A stretch of DNA of 64,000 bases from Tyto alba (taxonomy: Eukaryota; Chordata; Aves; Strigiformes; Tytonidae): positions 13,355,489-13,419,488 of the forward strand of contig NW_024881322.1 of the NCBI RefSeq assembly GCF_018691265.1, read 5' to 3'. Below are positions 25,990 through 39,900 of this stretch, one piece after another (position 1 is the stretch's first letter; each line of letters starts with the position of its first letter). The translations under genes and the position numbers were made by a program. The notes under the pieces were generated by a model, which was given only the letters and a program-made list of their open reading frames with translations, made no database searches and was not told the origin of the DNA.

Positions 25990-26155
25990 TCCACACAGTG
26001 GTTAAAGTCAAAGATCCAGGAAATACACATTCTGTTCTTGCTATGCCACGTATTCCCTGCATCTTGTATATGCCACTTAGCTTCTTTCTGCTTCAGCTCA
26101 GGTATCTTTTTAATGGGATTAATACCATAGGGACATTTATGTATCTTTTTTGACC
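25990..26155 (+). mobile_element. MIR-like SINE, near full length, sense
   Basis: Begins with a tRNA-derived head containing CAGTGGTTAAAG, continues through a TCTTGCTATGCCACGTATTCC block (compare 'ctctgccact.acttcctg'), then CACTTAGCTTCTTTCTGC and an ending TTAATGGGATTAATACCATA. The blocks are in the order expected for a MIR-type SINE. It is the most complete of the three relics at 23.8-26.2 kb. Divergence shows it is ancient. Confidence 0.55.
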
Positions 26156-29100
26156 ACTTCAGAAGCCTGGTGATTACTGGAAACTTTTACATTTATTTTT
26201 ATTAAACTTCTTGTGATGAAAAATAATTTCACTCTTCAATTTTCTTATTTTTCTTCACTTTTAGAATAGAAAATATGCAAAGAGTATAAGAAGTGATTTA
26301 CATCTAAAAACCATTATGCAGGCTAGTCATTCTCCAGGAGTCTTTCCTCTTCTCCTGCCAGGTCATTATTTTGCATTGCAAAGCAGCTTAAATTCTCAGG
26401 AGTACAAAACTCCAGTTTACTTCCATCAAGAATTTGACTGCTTGAGAACTGTTGGAATTAGCCCAATGCTATTTCTTTTGGAGCCCTCATTCTAGATCTA
26501 ACACTAGTCAATGGGTTTGAATGTATACCCTCTAACCAGATGTAGACCGTACATCAAAATAGAGCCTTAGATGTTTTATTATTTCTTGAGCTCTGGCCAG
26601 AACAGGATGATGAACACTGTGTTTGAAACTGCTGATGCTATTGAAAAACCCTGCAATAAAATATCTCTTGCTATCTTTTTTACTTGATTACCAAGCTGAA
26701 AACAAGATTTTATAATAAATGGCAAATCATGATCACTTTCTTTTCTGTATCTGTCACCTATCTTATTTGGAGAAACTTGGACAACTATTGCCTGATTATT
26801 GGGCTCAATTCCAGTATGCTTGTAAAATTTCAGTCTTCTCTCTCATCCCACTTCCACATTATCAAGGTTCTCTGCACTCTTCCCCTGCCCCTCAATCCTC
26901 TTGCAAGCTACACTCTCTATCCCACATGAGTTTGGGTGCACAATTTTAATTTAGCCTATATCACAAAGTTAACTTTTAGATGACTTCTACTTTTACATGA
27001 GTAAAAGTAGATAGAAGCCCAGTTCTCACCTCACTCATAGACACTTTTAAATTAGAGTCATGTCCTTAACTGCACTGGACCCACTTTTAATTACTAATCA
27101 AGCTAAGTCCAGAAAACTGATTGTAGCAGAATAACGATGGATTTATAAGTGGGAGCACATGATACAGCAGTATGTGATATCATGAGACTGGACTTGATCC
27201 TAGATGCCCTTTCCTAGTGTATCTGCTATGTAAACATGAGGGGTTTTCATTTTTCTTCTATTTATTGGGGTTTTTGGTTTTTTCTTTTTAATGAGTTTGG
27301 GGACTTTTCCAAAGTGAACAGTCTTGTTTTAAAAACTACACATAAATGATATAAGGGTACATTTCTTTTTGTGAGATCTGTGCTGAAAGAAGTACAGGGG
27401 GAAATCACTGGCACTGCAGGGAAGAATGGGACATTTCAACTTTATATCCAAACTCTTCTACAGGTTGAGTCTGTTGAGACTAGGGGCCAACCCTCTCTAC
27501 TTCAAATTCTTGTTGCAGAATTGTTTGTATGTAAGATTTTGGCAGTTTTTCTTATATTTAAAAACACGATCCAGTGTTGTTGAAAGTACTAGAAACATTC
27601 CCATCGATTTCAACTGAAGTTGCATCAGAATAAAAGATAATATTCAGTGGATTCACTTTTGTTAGAAGTTGAATAAATGATCAGGGGGGAAGAAAGTATC
27701 TCTAATGTTAATGTCAGGGGCAGAATAGCTTCATTAGCAAAATGTACAGTATTGTTCTTGTTCATAGTGTGTTGAACACTTCATTGGCATGAGCAAAGGA
27801 AAACTGGTAATGACAGATCTTCTAAACATATAATTAAATCTGTAGTGGAATAGGTTCTCCCAGGTAAGTAAATGAATGAGAAAACATTTCATGTAGATAT
27901 CAACAGATATCTTAGTGAACCTCATGCTTCTAAAATTTACAAAAAAATATTATAATTCCAGATTCCTTCTTACCATACTTTCTGTGTCATGTACCAGATT
28001 CACTTCTATGCAATAATGACAAAACAATTTACATGATGGTTAATGGCTCAAAAATTAAGTTTATGATCTTGTAATAAACATGGCTCAGGAAACGCAAATG
28101 GAAGGCCCTTAGCATTATGAAGGTTAAGGCTCCCAAGGCACTGTGCAGCACTAGCCTAGCCAGCCCTGTTCTTTTCTTATATGGTACTTACCCTTCCATT
28201 TGTACTGCATCTGCTGCAAACACATGGTTATGTTAGCCAGGTGGGCACAGGTTTCATTTTAGCCATAGTCATAATGATTAGCAGATAACTTGATGATTAT
28301 CTTTTTTCCTGTTTTTCTGCTGCATCCTACTTGCTTTATTTCTGCTCACCTAAAGAGTACTACTTCTAGTATCAAACTGTTCACAACAGTGCGCAATAAA
28401 CACCACTATTACCCTTTGAAAGTTTTCTTCTAAAGCACAAAATCATGTCTGCTAGTGAATGAATACCTAAGATACAAGCTTACTGAGATTAGCATCTATG
28501 GTTTCTTCTAAGACCTTTCTTCCAAGCAAAATAATGTACAAAGTACCTTCCAAGGTCAAGTTCAATAGCAGGAAATCTCCAGCCGACAGAGGTGTATAGG
28601 ATAACTGATACAGGCACATGCTGGAGAATGAGAATCTGCAATGAGTGAACATCCACCTGCAGCTTTTCCCTCAGAAGCATTAATACAGGACCACAGGAAG
28701 CTTCTGTTGTTTCAGCTTCTCAGGAATTATAGGCTGTTTCTGGGTCTTGGTGGTACATTAAACAGAGACTGAGCAATGCAGATGCATATGAAGAGCCTCC
28801 TTCCAACACGCTGAGCAGTTACGGAACATTGGCACCTCACAGAGTCAGACCTCTGAGGAAGATATCCCTATGGCTTTTCTAAACTTAGATATTTTCTGAA
28901 ATAGATGTTATGGAATAGCTATTCTAAAAAGCTCTATATCAGTATCTTTTTTTTTCCCAGAAGAAAATTGTGTATGCATAGGAGGTTGAGGAAAGGAGGT
29001 GAGGGAGCTCACTGGCCTAAGAAAAACTTTGTGCTATAGCCAAATGTCTTTCAGTATTTATGTTCTGTTTCAAACAGACACAGAGAATGTAGACAAATCC

Positions 29101-29219
29101 ACAGGTTAGTAGAGCTTTCAGAGGTATTTCTCTTTGCCTTACTCAGGGCTGAAGGAAGAAAACTCCCCCACCTCCTGGCTTTCTGGAGCATTCCAGGAAC
29201 AATTTCTGGAGAATTTTGA
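26156..29219. other. AT-rich intergenic DNA with one perfect hairpin
   Basis: No gene recognised. A perfect 10-bp inverted repeat lies at 26987-27010 (listed separately). The rest is ordinary non-coding sequence. Confidence 0.5.
26987..27010. repeat. Perfect inverted repeat, 10-bp arms with a 4-base loop
   Basis: CTACTTTTAC at 26987-26996 and its exact reverse complement at 27001-27010, separated by ATGA. It could form a small hairpin. With no downstream T run or gene, no function can be assigned. Confidence 0.85.
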
Positions 29220-29773
29220 GGCAGGTGATTCTCCCCCTCTACTCCACTCTTATGAGACGCCCCCTGCAGTGCTGGGTCCAGCTCTGGGGTCCCCAAGATC
29301 AGAAGGACACAGAGCTGCTCAAGCAGGTCCAGCAGAGGCCGTGGAGATGATCAGGGGCTGGAGCAGCTCCCCTGGGGGGCCGGGCTGAGAGAGTTGGGGG
29401 GGTTCAGCCTGGAGAAGAGAAGGCTCCGGGGAGCCCTTCGAGCGGCCTCCCAGGGCTTAAAGGGGGGGCAGGAGAGGTGGGGAGGGACTCTTTAGCAGGG
29501 GGTGGGGATGGGACGAGGGGTAAGTTTTAAACTGAAAGAGGGGAGATTTAGATGAGATGTAGGGAAGAAATTCTTCCCTGTGTGGGGGGTGAGGTGCTGG
29601 CCCAGGGTGCCCAGAGCAGCTGTGGCTGCCCCCTCCCTGGAAGGGTTCAAGGCCAGGTTGGACGGGGCTGGGAGCACCCTGGGCTGGGGGAAGGGGGCCC
29701 TGACCGGGGCAGGGGTGTTGGAACTAGATGAACTTTAAGATCCCTTCCAACCCAAACCATTCTGTGATTCTAT
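29220..29773 (+). mobile_element. CR1 LINE, 5'-truncated 3' end
   Basis: The left part keeps the degraded end of CR1 ORF2: a frame reading LYSTLMRRPLQCWVQLWGPQ followed by stops and shifts. The 3' UTR follows, with CAGGCTGGGCAGCCC-like and GGTTCAAGGCCAGGTTGGA-like blocks, then TTGGAACTAGATGA, TCCCTTCCAACCCAAACCAT and the terminal ATTCTGTGATTCTAT. This is the diagnostic avian CR1 tail and gives plus-strand orientation. GC-rich compared with its flanks. No functional reverse transcriptase remains. Confidence 0.9.
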
Positions 29774-31161
29774 CATTCAGTCTGTCTGCTTTCCTCCTGA
29801 CTGCTGAGTTGTTTCTGACACTTTGGACCCTGTCCCTCCACTAGCTTCCAACCATGGTCTGATAAGTGCAGGGAGGACTATGTTCCAAAGTAATGTAATC
29901 CAGATGTGTATGCTTGAGCATAAAGATCATACATGAAAGTCCAAGAAGGTTTGTGCTTTCGCTGATCAAGGACCAGAATGTCTGCCCTACTTCTATATCA
30001 TGCTGTATTATTCTTTTTTTCTACTCGTAAGTCAAGTAAGACTAGCAAGACGGGTCTTTTCTTTGGCTCTGATCTAAAGTCCATTGAAGTCAAAAGGAAT
30101 AACTGCTATCTAGTTCTACCCTGACTAATATTTCAATACCTTAGGTTTTTAACCTAAGTAAAACAAACCCTGAAAACAATTAATTTTATGCATTAAATTT
30201 CTACCTTTGTGTGACTCCCTTCTGCTGTTCTCCCACTCAAAAATTCCCAATCCAATGGGATGAGATAGATTTTGAAAATTAGCTTTTAAATTTGCATTCT
30301 TTTCTCCACCATTGCAAAATGCAATTTAAGCTTTCATGCATAGAAGTGCTACAGTTTACAGAAATACGCTTTTAAAATGCATGCCTCACCTGTTAATTTA
30401 TTTAAAACACCTTTTCTGGTGCTGTATCACTTTGGCCCTTTGATATTTTAGATTAGAGAGAAGGAACAGCTCTGCAGCAATACTGACTAGCAGAGTCTCA
30501 CTAGAGTAACATTGCAGTGCAGATGGATTATGAAAACAGATGGTGGCTAATGGCAGCTGAATTAAAAAGAACACCATTATTAATCTAGAGGCATTTCTAC
30601 AGAACTCTTTCCCCATAGGTCTCAGCAATTTATAGATAGATTTTCAAACTGAGGAATCTATTTTGCCTTTCAGTCGCAACAAAACCAGAGCACAGAACTG
30701 GCAACCGTAGGCAGCAGTCTGTGCTCCATCTGTTGTGCTCTACATCAAGCCAGCTCTGCTGCCTTTTGTCAGCAGGTGAGCCGGTGGTATCATATGTTGA
30801 ATAAAGTATGGTTTGTAGGAGTATAAGCTCCTACCGCGCTGCTAAAGAAGTAGAAGGACTTTGGGGAAATATTGTTCCCATAGGGCAGAAAAATGCATTC
30901 TCTCCTTTTCAGAAGAGCAGGAGACCCACATCTTTCTCTGATCATTACTCAGTGAGCTCCATGAAACATAGGAGTGAGGAGACCACATCTGAGCAAGAAG
31001 ATTACACTGGTGGGTTGGGTGGCTACCTGGGCCCATTGATCTGAACTACTATGAGATGAAGTAACTTCTACTGACTTCAGCTTTAGGCTGTATCTGTCCA
31101 GATGCTTATTTGGTGATACACTCAAAATCTGTGAAAATTGCTGACACATTAGCTTTAGTAA
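29774..31161. other. Non-coding DNA between two CR1 tails
   Basis: No gene or further repeat recognised. A plus-strand frame at 30808-31044 and its minus-strand shadows have no recognisable domain. Confidence 0.5.
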
Positions 31162-31359
31162 CCCAACACCAGGTAATTGAAGCACTGGAACATGCTGCCC
31201 AGGGAAGTTGGCTGAGTCAACAACCTTGGAGGTATTTAAAAGATGTGTAGATGTGGCACTTAGGCACACGGTTTAGTGGTGGGCTTGGCAGTGCAAGGTT
31301 AACAGTCGGACTCAATAATCCTAAAGGTCTCTTCCAACCTAAATGATTCTATGATTCTA
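31162..31359 (+). mobile_element. CR1 LINE, short 3' end
   Basis: About 200 bp of CR1 3' region: GGAACATGCTGCCCAGGGAAG, GGAGGTATTTAAAAGATGTG, a GTGGGCTTGGCAGTG block, CAATAATCCTAAAGGTC, TCTTCCAACCTAAATGATTC and the terminal ATTCTATGATTCTAA. Severely 5'-truncated, as is normal for CR1. It is of a different subfamily from the copy at 29.2 kb. Confidence 0.88.
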
Positions 31360-33714
31360 AGATCTCTGGACTTGCACTGCTGTGAGAATTAAAGGCCATG
31401 TTTGAAACAATGGAAGGTCTTAAGCCTCTATATCTGTAAGCATAGCTTTATTGCAGGATGTCATTGATGACACTGTAGTTTGTACATGCTAAACAAAGGA
31501 GAAGAAGCAGAAACCCCAAAATTCTGATGCTGAAAATGAGAAGTGAGAAAATGAAATTCATTATTATGTTATGAAAGTAGCCTGGGTAGTCACTAAAACT
31601 AAGACTCTTTTAGAGCTAAAAAATGGGTATTATCTACAGGACAGAAAAGATCATGATTCTTTTTCTGAAGTGGCAATAGAAACTTTCTAACTAGTTGCAA
31701 TTTGACTTCAGACATCCATTTTATAATCCTCTTTTCCCCTGTTATACTCTGTACTAAATGCAGAACTGGTGCAGTGCCAATAATGGTGTTTTCTACAACC
31801 GCTAACCAAATTCTAGAATGTGAAAAAAACCTGAAATAATTCTGAATCTTTCTGTTAAACTGTTACAGAGATAAGAAGCAATTATATGAGATAGTTGTTC
31901 TGCCTCTAGAAGAGGTTATTTAAATCTTTCTTCTACCATTTACCAGTTTCCTTGATAAAAATAATTACCTTTCAAGCATAGAAACTTGTTCACTTAAAGA
32001 TCATGAAAAAAAAATAATCACTGAAAAGTTAAAAAAAATGTACAAACAAATGAACAAATTAAAATAGATTTTACACTCAGTAAAGTTAAAATCCAGCAAT
32101 TGAAAGTGAAAATATTTCACTAATGCTGGTAAGAATTAGAAAACAAAAGTCCTGATGTTTTCACTCTAACACTTGTGCGATTTTAATTTCAGTGATGTTT
32201 CTGGGTTTGAATTAGTACTTTAGCTGACTTTCTGCTAATGCTTGAATACTGCAGACAAGGCAGCAATATAAAGTCAAGAGACATATTATTTTACTGTCCT
32301 TATTCTGTTGTGCTTTTGTATTAGTGAAATCTGTCCCATGCAACTGGCATGATTAGCTTCAAAGCTTTTAACTGGTTCAGCACTGACTGTGATCACAAAT
32401 ACCACCTTTCAGTTCAGGTGTCTTGGGCAATAACTAGACTGCATAGCTGCAATTTCTTCTAACTCTTTGTTGAAGGACAGTTCTGGAACAGAAATTTTAG
32501 AAAACATCATTTGTGCAGTCTCTTTTATTTACTACAATATGAAATGGTGGGATATTTTTAAAAATTGGCTGTAAAATAGTTACAAGGTGGGCCACAGCTT
32601 GTTGTTGCTTAAGTGATGCCAACGCTGTCTTCTTCTTTGTCTTCCAATGCATTAAATTACAGAAACAAAAAAAAACCCACAACAACACCCAGCTTAACCC
32701 CTTCAGTATTTTTTCTGAACAAGAGCAGAGTTCATTGCTACTCCAGGAGACTTACAAAGCTGCAGTGTTTGAAAATCAGTCATTAGCAGCCCATCTTTCA
32801 GACGACTAATACTAGCAGTGCTGTCAACACAGGTTATAGATCCTGTTAAGGAAACAAGGGCTGAGTTCCTCTCCCTGCCCCTCATCCTGCCTGTGAGTCC
32901 ACCAGACCATTACAAGTTCTAAATGAACCATTCTGTGCTTCTGCTCAGACCCTGAATATCTATGTGTTTCTTGGCCTATTATAAGATTGTTGGTATTCAA
33001 GGTACACAGTAAAAGTGAGGATGGTTATAGACAAGGCTCTTCATGAAGGGATCCTAGACCAGACTTACAGAGGAGTTGCGAGCGCTCAGTGAAATTGACA
33101 GAACTTACCTGAAGTTCTGAAAGAAAAAATCTAATATTTTATATAACCAGTTGCTGGAAATATGTTTTATATTTTTTTTTCTGATAATGTTCTGCCTAAA
33201 AGAAAATATTTACTGTGCTGGTAAGTCTGAAGTATGAACAAAACTGCAAGTCCCCAAAGTGTTCTGAAATAATGAGCCAGGACTATAAGACTGGCTTAAA
33301 TTACAGAAATGAAATGTGCATATGATTATTTTATCTCATTTTTTTTAGGCCATATAGCACAGTGAGGTCATATTTTCCGGCTTTCTCTACACATACCAGT
33401 AATATAAGTTTTTAGATTAAATCTGATATTTCCATGCAATAAAGGCTCCTGGAATTGGAATTTTAAGGAAAACCAATAATTGCAAGACTTAGCAATTACA
33501 TTTTGTCTGTGGGCCATTCTGCCTTCCTGAAAAACATAATAAGTGCCATTTTAGTTCACACCATGGGTGTTTTCAGCAGCGGTTGCTCCTAGGTGTTTAG
33601 CAAAACAGTATAAAAATAAAGTATATATAAAGTGGTCATCCCGACTTTCTACAATGAAGAACTTGGTTAGGCTTTGCAACCAGACCACTGTGTTCCATAC
33701 CCATTATCTTGTAC
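31360..33714. other. AT-rich intergenic DNA
   Basis: Nothing recognisable beyond A/T-rich patches near 32000-32040 and 33170. No exon with paired splice sites was noticed. Confidence 0.5.
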
Positions 33715-33900
33715 TTTTGGCTTTCATAAAATCCTGTGGTAGTGAGTTCCATAATGTAACTACATGCTCTTTTTAAAAGTAGCTCTGTGTGTTTGAATTG
33801 TGCTATTTGATCATGCCACTTGCTGTTCTTGAGCTCTTGCATTGTAAGAAACACTGACCAACCACTCTGTGCTCAAGTTGTCCCCATTATGACTGGTTTT
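33715..33900 (-). mobile_element. Ancient CR1-type LINE fragment, antisense
   Basis: Core match is CATAAAATCCTGTGGTAGTGAGTTCCATAATGTAACTAC, written here as two adjoining blocks (33726 to about 33765). It corresponds to the antisense of the old CR1 ORF2 end around 'tggaactcattgccacaggatg'. A degraded continuation runs to about 33900 or a little beyond. Same old family as the piece at 17.2 kb, same orientation. No open frame. Confidence 0.5.
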
Positions 33901-33959
33901 GATCTTCCCTTCTCCTAGTCTATCCCTTCTTAGTCTTGGCTGGCCTAGCTCCTGCTCTA

Positions 33960-36900
33960 ACTCACACCTCTGGAGTCTGGTCCTTAAGAGTCCTTACTCC
34001 ATGAAAGCATTAATGTTTATTGATACTCAGTTGTATCCACCATAATTCCTCAAAAATCATTCATCCCAAAGGCACAAGCATTGCAACTTCAATCCCTTGT
34101 AAAGAATGTCATTAGTTGTGAAGGTATGATAGCCAGGGAACTACATTTGTGCACCACCATAATTTTTGGGGACTGGAAAGTGGCTGCAATTGACAGCAGA
34201 TAGATTCTGAAGTGACCCTATTCTGTTATTTTTATACTCCTTCTTTTCCTCCTCCTCCAAAAATAGTTGTGAATAGTGTCGGCTACCAAGGCGGTAGAAA
34301 ACATCAATAAGTACTTTACCTATCTCGTTGTTTCAGTGACTTGTGACAGAGGACTTGGAAGCCACTTAGTCAATACCCTAATGGAGATGCCTGTTAAAAA
34401 TACACTGTTATCTGTTTGGTAGATAAAGAAGATAAAAGAGGATGTACAATGGAAAATGTTACAACAAATCAAAATGGTGGCATTCTACAGTGCCTCAGAG
34501 TGAATGAATACACATGAACTGAGGCGATAAGGAATGAAACCCAAAATTTTCAGCAAACCCCAAGTGGCTAGAGACTTGGATGTTTGGTCACAGTGCTACT
34601 GTCTCAGTTCTTGCAATTTTTTTCTGTTTTCATTCAGTGTAGAAGTGAGCTTATGATGGTGTTCTTCCCCTCATTCACCTCCTTTGTTAGACTGACAAAA
34701 CTGTATTACAACAGAGGAAAGAGTGTTTAAGATGGCATTTTTATGGAGATCTACATTATGGAGGCAGGGATAGCAGGGAGGTGATGTGTCTGTTGTACTA
34801 GTCAGGGTCACCAGAATGTGAATGACCCTGTTTTCTCCTCATCGGTCCCCAAAAGCTTAGAGCATTATTTGAAAGAACAAATATAATAGGTATTAGCTCA
34901 ATTCCTGTCCCAAATATCTACCATTCAGTTTTCAAGAGTCAGACCTTTTCATTCCTCTCTGATCCTCTTGTCCAAGCTGGACCTACAGAGCCACAAGATC
35001 TTGCAGACTCGTTACCCTCTACACAGAAGCTCTGGAAGAAACCAGGGAATCTTCTTGAGATGATCATCGTAATTTTAGCTTTGAAACTTGGACGTTCTCT
35101 CTCAGCCTTCAATCTCTCACTTTCTATTGGCAATGACTGCTGATGACCCTTTTCTTCCTGTCCAACTCCTATTCCCTCAATCATTCCGTTTCCCATGTCC
35201 CATTTCTTTGCCTTCTTGCTTCTTACCCTCCATTCCGCCAAAGTTTCTATTTCATTTTTCTTCTCCCTCCCTTCAGTTTCCTACTCCCCACTTGCCTTTC
35301 TTCCCAAACTCCTTTATTTAAAGATCCTTTAAAGAAAGTTTAAATGAGATATGATATAAACAAAATAAAATTTCTGAAGATAGATCCAACTAACAGGATA
35401 TTCTCACAGCTGCTTCAGTCAATTTAATTTGGGTGAATGCCTTGCCTTTTTTCCACTGTTTCTTTAAATAGTGAGCAATTTGGATCAGAAGTTGTGTCAC
35501 AGAAGTTGTGTCTCATAATGAAGTAAGTCATATAATGAGACCAAAGTTCACAATACTGTGTGGTACATATAAATGACCATAAAATTCAAGATTCTTGTTC
35601 TGAATGGCTGACAGCAGATGTGGATTCTGTATGGTTTTATTGTGTCAAAAGAACTATGCTTCTGCAGTTCTGTGTGGGGCTCCCAGCACAACTAGGTGTT
35701 TGTTTGGATTCGGTATAATGTCAGCTACGTGGCAAAGCAGTTACACATCTGTAACTCCTGCCTTTACATCCAAGTACCTCATTTTTATTAGATGTGGTTG
35801 AAAAATGGAACCTTATATCAAGGGATTTATTTATTTTTTTTAAATTTCTTTTTTAGATGTTACAGTTCTCAAAGTAAGAAATTGAGAGGAGAGAAAATAA
35901 AAGAAAGTTAAGCAGCTCTTTGAGAATTTGAGTGAAGGATTAATGGTACCGTTTTTCAGAACTCACTGCATGAGAAAGGATTGAGGTCTTGCCTATTTTT
36001 AGAGTAACTGCAATAGTGTCCAGCAACAACAAGTGCACAAGAACCTAAGAATCTGACTTTGGCTTGGTAGGAAAAATCCATTCAAGTGCATTACACTATA
36101 ACAATACAACTTGGTTCACACATGATGCAATAATATTAGCATAAAATTTCTAAATTATTCTTACATGTATTTTGCTTTTTTTTCTAATTATGGATACTCT
36201 TTTAGTTAATGAACAAATGAAGCTGCACAGTGATAATTTAAAAATCCCCTTCTTCTAATTTTACTGTTGTTACGCACTTTTTACAGCTATATTTCTTGAC
36301 TACAGAAAAACTGATAAATGTATTGTTGGAGTCTCTATTTGATTACCAAATCTCAGTCAGGCAGAGTCAGGTCACAAACCTCCAATGGACAGATACGTGT
36401 GAGTTTTTCAATCAAATCTGACAGAAATTAATTTGAGGCTAACATTTCCCTTTGAGATGTCTTCTGTGTGTGCTTGTGCACACAATACAAGCTTTTTCCT
36501 GCTGGAAGCTCTTAAAGAGGACCTTGATTTTAAGGGAATAGCTTTTCCCTTGCTGAATAGTAATAGGATTTGGTATTGCATAGGACAAGATCTTTGAAAC
36601 TTTGATTATCCTACTAGAGAAAATACTTTCATGTAAACAGGTTAAAGGCATGACATTCTTTTTTTTCTGACTCTGAAGACATTTATATTGTGGCTTTATT
36701 CTGCTTCAGATATTTTATTTTATTTCTATAACATCAAATGCTAACATTATTCAGTTGCTATTGTTTTCTTTGATGTCTCGATAGCAGGTGCTTATTGAAC
36801 TGGGGAAAAACAGGAATGAAGACACATGCAGGTGGGTAGGTGAAGCTTTGGGAATAGACAGAAGATTAGACAAGAGTGTTATTCCAATACCAGGGAAGTA

Positions 36901-39900
36901 TCTAGATTCAAAATGTATGCTAGATCAAATGAACATGATCTACACATGCTCTGGCATCCAGGTCCTTTTCTGTGCTGCCCATCAGAGCTGTGGCCTTTGC
37001 CTTGGTCCAGGCTATCTCCTTCCCATCTCTAGAGCAGAGATGATGCTAAGGGAAGGGTTTTTCCATTTTAGAGAGAGGAAGGGACCACAGTCCTCTTCTT
37101 CCTACAATATACAGCTTTTCCATTATGGTTAAAAAAAAAAAAACCACAACTTGGAGCATAGAAGAGTTGCTCTGTATGCAAGAGCAAAGAATATCCGTGA
37201 GCCCCAGAAGAGAGGAGGTTTGAGGAGTAGAGAGGTCCTTTAGCTTACATGAGTAAAGGTAGGAAGAGACAGTTTACTTCACAAAGTGGAATACCTTGGG
37301 AAAGCAGCTGAAAGACAGTGACTGGACTGAGTAAAAGAAGCTGTACCTTTAAGCAGGTGGGGTGGACAGCATAAAGGTCTTTATTGCCACCCTCTCATGC
37401 AGTTTCTTCATGAAGTGCTGTCTCAAAGGGAAACGTTCTTATCCTCTGACAAGGTGAGATCGGCTGGAGGCAAGAGACTGTGAGGGAAGACAGAGAAGTC
37501 CCATCACAGTCTCCTAGCTCCTATCAACCTGTTGCCCATCTGGTGTCTCTGTGTTTTCTTAATGATTATTGTGAAACAGGCTAATGATACTGATCATTGT
37601 TAGTTGGATGTGGCTAGATGCAGGAAAATGTATTAGCCCAAGGCTAGTATACTGATGGCACAGAGGCTGCTAGTGATGAATCCTAATGGATCCTGAATTT
37701 CTAGATTCTTTCCAGCTGCTTCTTACTTCTTCTACAATGCATGAAATAGAGAATAACCATAGCCCAGCAGATCAATAAAAGAGCAGTGTACAATACTTTT
37801 GATGACAGGACTTGATTTTTGCAGATCTTATTCTAAACAAGCAGACTGTACTTTGCTGTACTGTAAAGGTACTGAGGTAAATCCCTCCTTTTTCTTTTTG
37901 TTCTACCAGGCTTCATGATGCTTGGGCCATATAAGCTGAACAGGAAGGAGCTGGGGGAGGGCGAGTGCTGGTGGAGAGCAAAGCTTTGGGTCCTTAGCAT
38001 GGGGTCGTGCTAAGGGACCAGCCCTGTAAATGAATGAGATGGCAGCCTCACTGTGCAGAATTCTGGCTCAGGAGATGGCTCTGTGAAATCTAAGAGCAGA
38101 GCGCTTTATCATGTCTTCAGAGATTCCTGGAGGCTGGAGGTTGTGGCCTCTCTTTCTAGCTCTCCAAAGAATCCTCCATCAGAAACTAGGGAAGCTAAGA
38201 TGCTATGCTAGATATTTCTAATGTGAAGAGGCAAATGGAAATGGGGAAAAGACACCCAAGCAACAGTCGGCAAGGAATTTCAATAAATCAGTTTGTACAA
38301 TGTTGGCTGTGAGGGTGTAAGATCTAGTCTTAGACTCAAGTTGTTGCATGTTGCATATGCAATAAAGACTAGCTTAATATGTATTCAGTCAGCGTCTGCA
38401 ACTGTCCCAAATGGCCTTCCCTCTGAAGGCTTATAATGTTTTTACCATGGCCCAGAGAAGCATCTCTAACAATCAGGAAGGTCTTCCTGAAATAAACACA
38501 GGGGGCTGTTAACCTTAGCTCAGAAATTCTATGCTCTTAAACTGAACTGCTGCCCTTGATCTGCAAGGGAACTTGTACCAATATTATGGGCCATTAGGAA
38601 AATTGTAATTTTTAAAGGGACTGCTGAAAGGTAGTTTAGGTCCTAAACTTTTGAAGAGGGAATGAACATATTTTTTACAGTGATTATAAAACCTAATAAT
38701 TTTACGTAACAGTAATTCCATGGTGTGAATTCTTATCATTCTCCTTTCATTATTTGCAGTCCAAGTACTGAAGCATTGTGCATTAAAACTGGCACAAGAA
38801 ACTGACTGAAAATAGAAGTAGTGTATTTTTTGTCTAATCTGAAAAATCATAGTCAATAAACTGAAAGCAAAAAGAATGACAGCTACTCTAAATTTCAGGA
38901 TTCTCTCAATTTTATTATTGATGTGGCTAGCAGCATCAACTGCTTTATTTTTTTGTCTCCACCCAAATATATCCATTGAGATCTTAGAGCCCCATTTCTG
39001 AGAAATAGTTCCATTCTGTGTATAAAACTGCTTGTGGGAATAAGTTTACAGAGCAAGGCCATAAAGGTCTTCCAGGAACAAGAACATGTGAAGATAGAAC
39101 TCATTAAAATCACAGCATGGTATGACTTCTATCAGTCACACAAAGAAATAATCTAGAAGTGTATGGACTTTATGCATGTTTTACTTTACCTTGAAAATCA
39201 ATGTAGTTTAAAAACCCAGGGACACCATAGGCATTTGCTCCACTAAAGATGTGGAAAGCACTAAGCAAGGACTGGCCTGCACAAAACCATGGACATCTGA
39301 TACAAGTTGATATAACCTGTGGCATACAATATTAATAATAGTTATGATTTTTACACTCTATCCAACTTAATCCAGATCATCTGAAACTAAAAAAGTTGAT
39401 CCAAAATGCTTTGCACATGAACATGGGACTTAGTTTGGTTCTGTGATTCTCAGGACATATAAATCAACATAGCTTCATATACTTTAAGGATGCCTCTCTG
39501 ATTTACCCTAGTTCAGGATTCAGTTGGAAATTACTTCCATTTACTCAATAGTCAGTTTTAAATTATTTCTATAGCTTTGTAGGGCATATGTTGATATAAT
39601 GCACTTCCGTCCTGCTCCATTTTCTTCAGATGTGGCTGTTTTTGTCATCAGTCCCCTCTTCTTAAATGTTTTTACCTGTTCACTGGCTAAATTCAGTCAT
39701 CCATGAAAAGTAACGGAGTGTTCTGCCCTAGCCAAGAGCCTACAGTCTCCACCTCTTCATTACTGGACTGCATTGTGCCATTATCTCAGCTTGTTCTCTT
39801 CATGGCTGCTGGCACCTATTTATTTGATGCAGCAAATCTCTCATTGTAGGCTTATTAGCATCCTTGTCAAGACAATGTGTAAAGTCCTCCTCTTTCAAGA

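Noticed and set aside
29051..29677. ORFs near 29 kb on both strands
   Set aside because: They overlap the CR1 3' end and its flank; the only recognisable residues are degraded CR1 ORF2.
38584..38976. 130-codon minus-strand frame
   Set aside because: AT-rich composition, no domain, and overlapped by another open frame at its 5' end.
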